Positions 1 to 8,345 of a stretch of 64,000 nt of DNA are shown piece by piece; position 1 is the stretch's first letter; each line of letters begins with the position of its first letter. The notes beneath the pieces were generated by a model. The model saw only the letters and a program-made list of their open reading frames with translations, had not been told where the DNA came from and searched no databases. Source of the stretch: Akanthomyces muscarius (lineage: Eukaryota > Ascomycota > Sordariomycetes > Hypocreales > Cordycipitaceae); the NCBI RefSeq assembly GCF_028009165.1, contig NC_079241.1, forward strand, positions 1,054,001-1,118,000, written 5' to 3'. Made by a program: the position numbers and the translations under genes.

Positions 1-1422
1 CGAGGAAACAAGCTTGCTGTGAGTAACCTCAGCGACTATATGAGCCAGCTCTGCACAACTCGACAGCATTGCTACCGGCTGTTCGGTTGTAGACACAAAA
101 TGTCTGCGCAACGATGACCACTCGTCTGCCGTTTTGGCAAGATACAGAGTATCTGGTTCTGCCGCACGCGGGCATATCTGGGTCCGCAATTGTGCCGGTT
201 GATTCGCGGTCGCAGCAATCTCGCCGTTGTGGATCTGAACAGCGGCACATAGGCGAAGAAGAGTTTGCTCATTTACCCAACGTTGCCAGTCCGACGGTGC
301 TCTGCAGCTCTGGTCCAAAGTGCAAGAGTGCAGAGAGCTCGAGTCGCAGGATTTTGCTACCGAGTTGCAGTATTCCTGCATCGACACAGCCAACGTGCCA
401 TGAAACAGACGGGCCGTCCGTAGGTGTGTGGCTTGGCCGGACAGAATCACGCAGCTCTGCCCAATGACGGATGCTTGCAGAACAGCCAGGGTCAGGTTGC
501 TCTCGCGGGGTTCCGTCGAGGAAGAAACTAGTATCGCCTTCCGCACGCCTTCAAAGAGCCGCACAGCATGACGATACGCGCCGACGCTCCCATCTGCGAG
601 GGCACCAAGGGCGCAGATGTTGAGCAGGAGCAATGGATGCATCCGAGCTGGTTCAAAGGTGGGCAGATGAACAACAGGGATCAGAGGCCAAATGTGAGTC
701 GTGTACAGGTATATGCATCGATTCAAAAAGTCCGTCGAGGGAAGCATGGTGTCCGGAACACGCTGCCAAAGGCTTTCGGCGAGGGCATCACGTGAGGCCT
801 CGTCGACTCCTGACTGTGATGATGGTGCTACTCCCCCGGCAGCTGGTGAAATGTTGCGAGCCTGAAAGTGTAGCGTTTCAAGTAGCTGTCCTGGAGAAAA
901 TCCAAACTGAGGCGGGGTAGCCAGGATGTCAGGACCTGACGAAGGTGATGGACGCGCCGACAAGTAGGGCCGAGGGAAATCTGGTTCGCATATCCCCAGA
1001 TCTCCCGTGGAGAAGGATGAATCGAGATTCAAGGCACTATCCCATTGCCAGTCAAAGTTTTCAAAGGCAAACTGCGACAGCACGTCGGGCGAAGATGAGG
1101 TCGGCGCACAATTGCGGCCGGCGTCGTGATCCGACGGCCCGACATTGCTGGTTGGATAGCGGGTGCAAGCCTGACTCGGTGTAGCTGTGCCATGACTTGC
1201 CGCAAGCGCCACGTTGTCAAGCCTTGGTGACAGGTCTTGTGCGTCAGGATGGAGGGAACGTTGGTGGCGACGTAGCGTGTCACGACGCGAAAAGGCCGCG
1301 GTGCATTGTGGGCAGGCAAAGGGTTTCTCGCGGGTGTGAACGCGAATGTGTCGTTCGTAGTGCTCCCTTTTCGAATATTTGTTGCCACAGATGCTGCAAG
1401 AAAGTATGGTGCGGGTCCGCAT
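1..1422 (-). CDS. C2H2 zinc-finger / fungal-specific transcription factor, 3' end beyond window
   Basis: One open frame runs leftward from an ATG at 1422 off the window edge, giving about 474 residues without a stop. The N-terminus has two adjacent C2H2 fingers: C9, C12, H25, H29, a TREKPF linker close to the classical TGEKP type, then C37, C40, H53, H58. A Ser/Pro-rich linker follows, and from about residue 215 the sequence resembles the fungal-specific transcription factor domain (aromatic-rich helices ending in HIWPLIPVVHLPTFEP). It should be a nuclear regulator. The frame stays open upstream only to about 1486 and holds no earlier ATG, so 1422 is the chosen start, although an upstream exon cannot be excluded. 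It lies head-to-head with the FAH-fold gene across a region rich in GTGGGAC, so it is the natural candidate regulator of the adjacent cluster (inference). Confidence 0.8.
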   Translation of the reverse strand, partial: MRTRTILSCSICGNKYSKREHYERHIRVHTREKPFACPQCTAAFSRRDTLRRHQRSLHPDAQDLSPRLDNVALAASHGTATPSQACTRYPTSNVGPSDHDAGRNCAPTSSSPDVLSQFAFENFDWQWDSALNLDSSFSTGDLGICEPDFPRPYLSARPSPSSGPDILATPPQFGFSPGQLLETLHFQARNISPAAGGVAPSSQSGVDEASRDALAESLWQRVPDTMLPSTDFLNRCIYLYTTHIWPLIPVVHLPTFEPARMHPLLLLNICALGALADGSVGAYRHAVRLFEGVRKAILVSSSTEPRESNLTLAVLQASVIGQSCVILSGQATHLRTARLFHGTLAVSMQEYCNSVAKSCDSSSLHSCTLDQSCRAPSDWQRWVNEQTLLRLCAAVQIHNGEIAATANQPAQLRTQICPRAAEPDTLYLAKTADEWSSLRRHFVSTTEQPVAMLSSCAELAHIVAEVTHSKLVSS

Positions 1423-2451
1423 AGCAAGCCGGGACAAGACCTCGCGCGAGGCGTCACCCCACACTAAAGCTGTCAACTGTCGCGCTCAGCTCATGTATCT
1501 TGCTGAGTGTGGGACATTCAGTTCGCATGTCAGGGAGGTGAAGTAAGAGTCGTTGCGGGGCAGAGGAGAATGACAAGCAAGCAGTGGTCCCTCGATACTG
1601 TTGGGCGTGGGGTGCACGGCGGTTATTCTTATCCACGACGGATTACATAATTTACTGTGGGCTGGATCTTTGGATGCCTCTCCGATTTGTGCTGGGTTTC
1701 TTGTGGGCGACCGAGCGACAGCCGAACCAGCCAACCGTCCATGTCTTGTTATAGTACTGACTCTGTACGTATCGTATTCACCAGTGTTCATTGGCCCTCG
1801 TCAATTGACTACTCTGTAAACCGTTGGTCCAATTCCACTGTCAGTCTGGTACCACGCTACTGGTACTGGATCTGAGGCGAAAGTTTTAAAACCTCTCTGC
1901 CAGGCATATCTGAGCTGTTTATTTTTGAGGCTAGTTAGGCTGCCTTAGGACGAACCCGCCTAGAAATTGGTCGGCTACAAGCTCCATCGGACACTCCCTT
2001 GTGGAATAGCGCCCTGAAGGTCCATACCTCGGGTTCAAAACTGACCCATCATACCCAGTAGCTTTTTCATCAATAAACGCTTTAAATAATCTGTAGAAAA
2101 TTGAAGAACCGAATAAAATGGTGGTCTATAAAGAATCATATCATACTTTTCAACGATTGCACCATGACGAAGAACTGCTCTGCGCGACACCCGCTGTCCC
2201 ACCATGTCCTCCCACTGCCCCACGAGCGTGTGGCATAATGATCGTGGGACCGCGATCGTGGGACCGTGAGCGGCGTGGGACACACCCTTGCCCTTCCACA
2301 TACGGAACCTCATTTGTCTAGGAGCCACCCACAAGCTCACCCATACCAATAACAACTGTAAGTGAAAAGCCGCGCATGACCCATAAGTACGGGCAAAGCA
2401 CACAGATTGCTTTCCGAGGCTTTTCAAAACGCTGCTCAGACCAACAACATC
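1423..2451. promoter_or_regulatory. Divergent promoter region with four GTGGGAC sites
   Basis: About 1 kb lies between the divergent C2H2 regulator and the FAH-fold gene, with no convincing coding content. The heptamer GTGGGAC occurs at 2244-2250, 2258-2264 and 2275-2281, and in reverse orientation at 2196-2202. Two copies are embedded in an exact 13-bp direct repeat with a 14-bp period. The same heptamer is clustered upstream of the VOC, FAD hydroxylase and P450 genes, so this is a probable operator region. Confidence 0.6.
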
Positions 2452-3535
2452 ATGTACAGCTTCGACGCGCTTGTCAAGTTCACGGCGAGAGAAGACGGCC
2501 AGGAATACTTCGCTGCCGTCACTGCGACAGAACCAAACGCATGTCCAGTTCCGCCGACGCCGGGGACTCTACTAGACGCTCATCACACACTGGAGCAATT
2601 TCTGAGTGGGTCAAATTCGAAGCAGGTGACCGTCGAAAACGTCAGTCAATATCTAAACTCAAGTCTGTAACTACACGAATGAGCCTGATGCTGATGCTCC
2701 AAGTCGTAGTTGCTGGCGCCGCTCCCTCAAGCGAACCTCCCAATTTACTGTGTGGGCCTGAACTTTCGATCGCACGCAAAGGAAGCCAAGGTGAGGAGCA
2801 TCTACAACCCCGCATCGTCGCACGACTTCATCCATGTGCATACCGACTAATAGTATGAGCAGCTGACAATGACAAATTATCCAACACTGTGGAACAAGCC
2901 GGCGAGGGCCCTGGCCAACCCCGACCAAGATATACCCGTGAATGAGTTTTGTGCCACCAGTCTGCTGGATTACGAAGGTGAACTGGTGTTTGTCACGTCC
3001 AAAGAAGCCAGGGATGTCACCCAAGCTAAGGCGGCTTCCTACATACTGGGGTATACCATCGGCAACGATCTATCCTGCCGCATGTTTCAGCTTCAAAAGA
3101 ATTCCGGAGGGCAGTTCTTCTTTGCCAAGGGTTTCGACAAGTTTGCTCCCATGGGCCCAGTTCTGATTAGCCAGAAGCAGTACGAGGCCACAGCCAGGAG
3201 TCGAAGACTCACGACAACGGTGAATGGCGAGGTTGTCCAGGATGTCGAGCTGGCGAAGGATATGATTTTCAGTCCCGAGCAGATTCTCAGCCACATGAGC
3301 CAAGGTGAGCCATCCGACGACAATCGGAACATTTCTGGACGCTGTCTAGAGCCGCTACTAAACACTAGTCTCCTCAGGTACCACCATCCCGGCTGGCACG
3401 GCCATCATGATGGGAACACCCGCTGGCGTTGGCGCCTTCCGCAGTCCCAAATCGTTCTTGGGCGATGGCGATAAAGTTGAAGTCCAGGTCAGCGCAATCG
3501 GCGTGCTGTCTAACGTAGTGCTTTTCGAAAAGTGA
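2452..3535 (+). CDS. Fumarylacetoacetate hydrolase (FAH)-fold family protein
   Basis: Spliced model of 289 aa: exons 2452-2640, 2710-2790, 2863-3304 and 3378-3535, all introns GT-AG and frame-preserving. Visible family features are the GLNFRSHAKEA stretch near residue 75, the acidic metal-binding DYEGELVF segment, GYTIGNDLSCR, the AKGFDKFAPMGP stretch and the C-terminal GTPAGVG. FAH-fold enzymes are Mg/Mn-dependent hydrolases, decarboxylases or hydratases acting on dicarbonyl compounds, such as acylpyruvates and products of aromatic ring cleavage. The length fits the family. Next to an extradiol-dioxygenase-like protein and an aromatic hydroxylase, a ring-fission-product hydrolase or hydratase role is attractive but inferred. 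No peroxisomal or secretion signal is seen. An in-frame upstream ATG at 2407 exists, but 2452 fits the family N-terminus better. Confidence 0.88.
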
Positions 3536-4492
3536 GTCGTCGTATACTCGGGGCGAACACTCGAGTTGAACTTTTATCACATATCTGCTGATACCGGCTA
3601 GTGTGTCGCTGTGGGGGCGATTTCAAGTTGTAGCCACTCGACTGATCCTCAGATTGTTTACATAACACATGTAATTATGAGTCGTTTCGAGTGAAAGTGC
3701 GCAAAGTATTAGCCAGAATTGACTTGATGCAATATATAATTGATAATGGCCTGCTGGAAGATCGTAATAAAACCTTTTGTTCACCATTTAACCGATTTTA
3801 GGGGCATGGATTTTGAGTGAATGTATAAAGCGTTGACGCTCTGCACGCTATACTGTCCTAATGTTCTGACGTCCTCATACTAGGCGTACATGTTTAACAG
3901 CGAGTACGAACTTCTTAAACAATAACATCAATACAGAACAAAACATTCCTACTTCTAGCACTACCTACAAACGTCCACGAGCAATCCCGTTCCCAAGTCC
4001 GCTGGAAAAGCTGCCCGAATACCCATCTTGGATGCCTGGCGTAGGTCACGCCTAAAGTGAAGCCTAATCAATATGGGTATAGAAGAGAACCTTGGGCAAT
4101 CGTGATGATTGCATTTTCTAGTTTCCCTCCAATAACGTATTAATCCCGATTTTAACAAGCATAGTTTCAAGGTAGCAAGCGTGTTTTTCGGTTTATGCCG
4201 CTTCGACAACATTTGGAACAAAAGTCTTCCGAGATGATAGGTGGCGTGATTTCGACGGCGGACATTGACCTGTGCCTTGCTTGACAGCGAGGCGTCAGAT
4301 TTTTCGGCCTGGTCCATGTCCTATAATGATTTGGACGATGATCGTTCACTAACCCGCCAATTCCGAGCTTGCTAACATAAGAACGCGACAGGCTTGAGGG
4401 CCTCAAAGCGCTCTCAATATAGACAAAAATACGTCTTGAAGTATTGTGCCCGCTTCCACCTGATTGAATCAACAGGTGTGCCGCTATATCCA
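3536..4492. other. Intergenic region, no gene seen
   Basis: This AT-rich stretch lies between the convergent FAH-fold and VOC genes. Only short unrelated open frames are present and no repeat or RNA gene is recognised. Confidence 0.5.
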
Positions 4493-5161
4493 TCACAGGG
4501 TGGTCCAGTTGATCGTCTTCATATTCGTCACCGGAACTTGGTCTGGGGGCGTACCAGCACCCGGCTGCAACAGGTCGGCGGGGTTGTCACCACGGTGCAC
4601 GCGAGCCAGCAAGTACTCCGGGTCGAAGTTGGTGCCAATTGGGTTTTTTGCAAATTCCTGCGAATCAAAGTAGTCTGAGGTCTTCTCGGCTGTCTCAAAG
4701 TTGTCGACTTGGAACTCTAGGCGGACTCCGTCCGGATCTTCGTAATAGAGGGACGTCGTGGGGCCGTGATTGATAGCCCAGATGGGGAAAATGCCGATCT
4801 TCTTGAGCCGCTCGTAGGTATTCATCAGCTTGGTTATGGTGGTGAACTGCACGGCCAGGTGGTCAATGCCGATTATCTTGCGCTGATACCTGGCTAGGGG
4901 AAGCAACCAGCGAATGATCCATGGCACTTCGATCAAGGCCAGGCGATGATGTTCGTGGTCCCAGCTCAAAAAAGTAATGTTCTGGTCTTTGTGCACGACA
5001 CGTGCGTCAAAGACCTTGCGGTACCACTGGGTCATTTCTTGGCGCCTCGTCGTCTTGACTACCCAATGAGCCAGGAAATCAGGTGCAAAATCAGAAGATT
5101 CGCTGCCATGACGCGATGTACAGGCTTCAGTTGTAGAAGCCATGGTGAGGTTTCGACGCAA
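4493..5161 (-). CDS. VOC superfamily protein, single-domain extradiol-dioxygenase-like
   Basis: Intronless, 222 aa; a second in-frame Met at 5143 would give 216 aa. Two beta-alpha-beta modules are visible: residues 27-80, starting APDFLAHWVVKTT, and residues 96-155, containing IGIDHLAVQF and EDPDGVRLEFQV. H32, H101 and E149 fall where type I extradiol dioxygenases and other VOC enzymes hold their metal with a two-His-one-carboxylate set. H132 (NHGPT) is also conserved-looking. The family includes catechol 2,3-dioxygenase-like ring-cleaving enzymes, glyoxalases and epimerases, so the reaction is not fixed by sequence. Divergence from an FAD aromatic hydroxylase, with shared GTGGGAC sites, favours a ring-cleavage role (inference). 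Confidence 0.82.
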   Translation of the reverse strand: MRRNLTMASTTEACTSRHGSESSDFAPDFLAHWVVKTTRRQEMTQWYRKVFDARVVHKDQNITFLSWDHEHHRLALIEVPWIIRWLLPLARYQRKIIGIDHLAVQFTTITKLMNTYERLKKIGIFPIWAINHGPTTSLYYEDPDGVRLEFQVDNFETAEKTSDYFDSQEFAKNPIGTNFDPEYLLARVHRGDNPADLLQPGAGTPPDQVPVTNMKTINWTTL

Positions 5162-5655
5162 ATTGTCCGTTCAACAGGAGGATGGGCCAGCAAGACTAGG
5201 ACTCCAGAAAGAACTGTAGCCAGACGGCCAAAAAAGATGCCTTGTGCATGAAATGATTTGGCGGTTTTTAGTCTACCAAGAGAGCATATGTATTTCCTGG
5301 TGGGACACGTCCCACTGCACCCCTCAGTCACCGGTAGATCGAGTAAATGTATTTCGTAGCGTCCCACACCTGATCTCGATAGCTGTACTGGTTGCTCCGC
5401 AGCCACCTCTATGCGAGATCGAGTAAGTTTATTTCGTACCGTCCCACACCTGGTCTCAATGACGCTCCCCCAATTGCCGTGATGGCTCGCGGCATTGATT
5501 TCAAGATGATTAGTACTAAGGAAAAACAATGCGGGCATGTGATAAATTGCTTGGCTCCCGGCTCCGTGGAAGCAAGCTACTCCTTATTTGACAGCCCTTC
5601 AACCGTTGATTTGCTTCACCTTGGACGTACAACCCTCATGCGGTAGACACACAGA
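5162..5655. promoter_or_regulatory. Bidirectional promoter with GTGGGAC palindrome and 44-bp direct repeat
   Basis: The region lies between the divergent VOC and FAD hydroxylase genes. GTGGGAC at 5300-5306 and its reverse complement at 5309-5315 form a near-perfect inverted repeat with a 2-bp spacer. Further reverse copies lie at 5361-5367 and 5441-5447, each inside one unit of a 44-bp direct repeat. Confidence 0.65.
5337..5460. repeat. Pair of 44-bp direct repeats with 80-bp spacing
   Basis: Units at 5337-5380 and 5417-5460 match at 39 of 44 positions. Both start GATCGAGTAA and contain the block CGTCCCACACCTG near their ends. The offset of 80 bp is about 7.6 helical turns. They sit in the promoter shared by the VOC and FAD hydroxylase genes. 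Confidence 0.8.
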
Positions 5656-7482
5656 ATGTCACAACACACAGCCACTGCTCCCGTGGTAATTGTCGGTGCA
5701 GGTGCAGCCGGTTGCACCCTGGCACTACTGCTCGCACGACGCAACATACCGACCATCTTGGTTGAGCAGCGTACCGAACCACGCATGCACCCTGCCGCCC
5801 ATGTCATCAACGCCCGTACACTGGAAATCTGGTACGAAGCATCGCCTGAACTGGTTCACAAAGTCCAAAGCAAAGTTCCGCCAATTGATGATTATAACAC
5901 TATTCGCTGGTGCACCGATATCCATGCCGACTCGCTAGGGGAGCTCAGCCTGCTCGATTACCCTGAGCTGGTTCGTGAGTCACTAGACCACTCTCCTTTT
6001 CGAATTTCTCATTTAGGTCAGCACCTTCTCACGCCTCTCCTCTGGGAAGCTGTGGAGAGTGAGGAGCTGATCGAATTCCGCCGAGGGTGGCGAGCCAATA
6101 TGGTCGGTCAGGCAGTCAACCTTACAAAACCAGGGCAGCTGGCTGTTGAAGCAGTTGCGCGGTACATTGTTGCCGCTGACGGTGCCAACAGCCAGCTGCG
6201 CGATGCTGCCGATATCGTTATGGAGGGACCCGTACTGGCGAACATGGGTAGTGTCTTTTTCAAAGCTCCGAGCCTCCATGCAACCGCTTCGAGCCGCCCC
6301 CTGCTCAGTTGGATCTATAACCCCAAGTTTTGCGGCGTCATGATTGCTCATTCAGACGACGACTTTGTAGTAATGACGCCGTATCTCCACCGCGCGCAAG
6401 AGATCGCGCAAGACAGCCGTGCGTATTGGACCAAGCTGCTGCCTGATGTTATCGGCAATGACACCGAACACAAGATCCACTCGACGGGGACATGGACGAT
6501 GACTTCGCAGACGGCCTCGAGCTTCCGCCGTGATAAGTTGCTATTGATCGGTGATGCTGCCCATAGGTTCCCCCACACTGGCGGGTTTGGTCTCAATAGT
6601 GGCGTTCAAGATGCCCACAACATAGCCTGGAAAATCGCCGCAATCTTGCACTCCGGAGCCCCCGATTCGCTTCTTGACACCTATGAAACCGAACGGAAGC
6701 CAGTCGTCACGCGCTTCGCCGCGCAAAGCATGAGCAATCACTTCAAACTTGATGAAGTCACGACCGAGCTTGGCATTAGCAATCGTATGATCCACCACGT
6801 CACCACCATCGCCGGCAACCCTTGGTTGTCCTGGATTCCCAATCGTCTTGCGGCGGTTATTGCTGACCTTCTGACGTCGGCGCAAATCTCGCGCGCTAGC
6901 ATCCTTGTTGACCCTCGGCCCGACGCCGAAAAAGTGCGACAAAGCATCGCAAAGAGAATTCCCGGACAACTCGAGCACTTTGCCTCGCCTGGACTTGAGT
7001 TTGGCTATAGCTATCAAAGCTCTCTTATCGATGCCAGCGAAGGTTCTTGTCCTGACGGAAGTGTGACCCGTTACAGTCCTACGACACACCCTGGCGCCCG
7101 CCTTCCCCACACTGCGGTATTTGACCAGAACAGTGACGACGCCAGCTCTTCGCAACATGCATCGCTGCATCGCACGATCAAGGGTGACAGCTTGACGCTT
7201 TACACCCCCGACCCGAACAAATGGATGGCTGGTCTAGAAGGCTCTTCTATTACTGTTCCAATCTCCGTAGTGTCTTTGAACGCCACTGACCCCAAACTTC
7301 GCAAGTCAGGCCTGGATCTTCTCGAAATCGACGACCACGGAGCTGTAATCGTGCGACCTGATGGCCACGTTATATGGCGAAGTCGTGCTGATCCGAACAA
7401 TAATGCTGCCGAAATTGAGCGTCTGCAAAGTTTTCTAACACCGGTTTGGAGCACGATATATCCGCCGCAGGGAAATCTGTAG
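5656..7482 (+). CDS. FAD-dependent aromatic hydroxylase (PHBH-fold, phenol / 3-HPP hydroxylase-like)
   Basis: Intronless, 608 aa. The N-terminal dinucleotide-binding GAGAAG motif is at residues 14-19. The DG motif (VAADGANSQLR) is near residue 175 and the second FAD motif, GDAAHRFPHTGGFGLNSGVQD, begins near residue 298. The C-terminal third, ending with IVRPDGHVIWRS, matches the thioredoxin-like tail of group A flavoprotein hydroxylases such as phenol 2-monooxygenase and MhpA. These enzymes use NAD(P)H and O2 to hydroxylate phenolic rings ortho to an existing hydroxyl, giving catechol-type substrates for ring cleavage. No targeting signal is seen. The divergent VOC partner and shared promoter motifs suggest co-expression; the substrate is unknown. 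Confidence 0.92.
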   Translation: MSQHTATAPVVIVGAGAAGCTLALLLARRNIPTILVEQRTEPRMHPAAHVINARTLEIWYEASPELVHKVQSKVPPIDDYNTIRWCTDIHADSLGELSLLDYPELVRESLDHSPFRISHLGQHLLTPLLWEAVESEELIEFRRGWRANMVGQAVNLTKPGQLAVEAVARYIVAADGANSQLRDAADIVMEGPVLANMGSVFFKAPSLHATASSRPLLSWIYNPKFCGVMIAHSDDDFVVMTPYLHRAQEIAQDSRAYWTKLLPDVIGNDTEHKIHSTGTWTMTSQTASSFRRDKLLLIGDAAHRFPHTGGFGLNSGVQDAHNIAWKIAAILHSGAPDSLLDTYETERKPVVTRFAAQSMSNHFKLDEVTTELGISNRMIHHVTTIAGNPWLSWIPNRLAAVIADLLTSAQISRASILVDPRPDAEKVRQSIAKRIPGQLEHFASPGLEFGYSYQSSLIDASEGSCPDGSVTRYSPTTHPGARLPHTAVFDQNSDDASSSQHASLHRTIKGDSLTLYTPDPNKWMAGLEGSSITVPISVVSLNATDPKLRKSGLDLLEIDDHGAVIVRPDGHVIWRSRADPNNNAAEIERLQSFLTPVWSTIYPPQGNL

Positions 7483-8345
7483 CCGGTAAGCGAGGACAAC
7501 GGAACGGCCGGCTAACGAAAGGAGTGCTGCCATCGTTACCAAAGAGTTCGGACAGCGTGTGAATTTCTCGCACACGGGGCTAAATATCTAAGCTTTATCG
7601 AAAATGGACATTATGAGAGATGTCTTTTATAGGACGTTGCTGTTGGCTTGCGCCGCAGGATATTCTGTCATAGGCTGACATTCGTCGTTTCAGTAGCAGA
7701 ATCATGGCAAATTTCTTAATTCCAATCGCTGGGCATAAAAGAGAACTGTACACCATGATTACTATCTAATCATCGTTCGCTATATGCTATTATCCTTGTA
7801 TGAGAATGTGATTATACTGGGACTCTTGCGAGCACTAGTGACTGGGGGGACACACTTCCACCACCTTAGGTGGTGACTGCCTAGCAGGACCTAGTTAGCC
7901 TATTCTTTCCTCCTCCATAGTTAGTCAGTCAATTCTTCAATAAGGGAATTGAGGCGACTAACCACCCCGCAATACCACCTTGTGACTAACATGGACACCA
8001 GTGTCTCAGTGATTCCTATGACGTGACACGAATTTAGTTTGCAATTGTGGTTGCACATGGTCCTCACGAGCCGTGATACAACCCCCCAATTTCTGTCATG
8101 GTGGGACCGTGGGACCGTGGGACAATAGGAGTGGGACAGTGGGCGCGGGGTCCCTTTTCAAGAGGAGTGGAAGAAACAACTACTACTCAGGACAATTAGC
8201 ACCTTTAAGTAGTCATGTCAAGTCTCAGTTAGTCGATACTCTATTTCCTGTGGAAGTCTTCCCAAACCAACCTGTTATCCTACTCCGTCACGATTTGGTT
8301 TGATATATGCATGGTCAAGCAGGAAATCTGAAGGCCGAATCGACA
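7483..8345. promoter_or_regulatory. P450 upstream region with tandem GTGGGAC and two hairpins
   Basis: GTGGGAC occurs at 8101-8107, 8109-8115 and 8117-8123 (three tandem copies with an 8-bp period) and again at 8131-8137. Further upstream, 7859-7875 is a perfect inverted repeat (CACCACCT, T, AGGTGGTG). The arms 7918-7935 and 7946-7964 can form an imperfect stem. No protein-coding gene is apparent. Confidence 0.6.

Noticed and set aside
5059..5538. 159-codon minus-strand frame overlapping the VOC start and the promoter
   Set aside because: It crosses the divergent promoter and the 44-bp direct repeats and has no recognisable domain.
6541..7170. 209-codon open frame antisense to the FAD hydroxylase
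   Set aside because: It overlaps a gene with all family motifs on the other strand and shows no protein features of its own; a codon-bias shadow.
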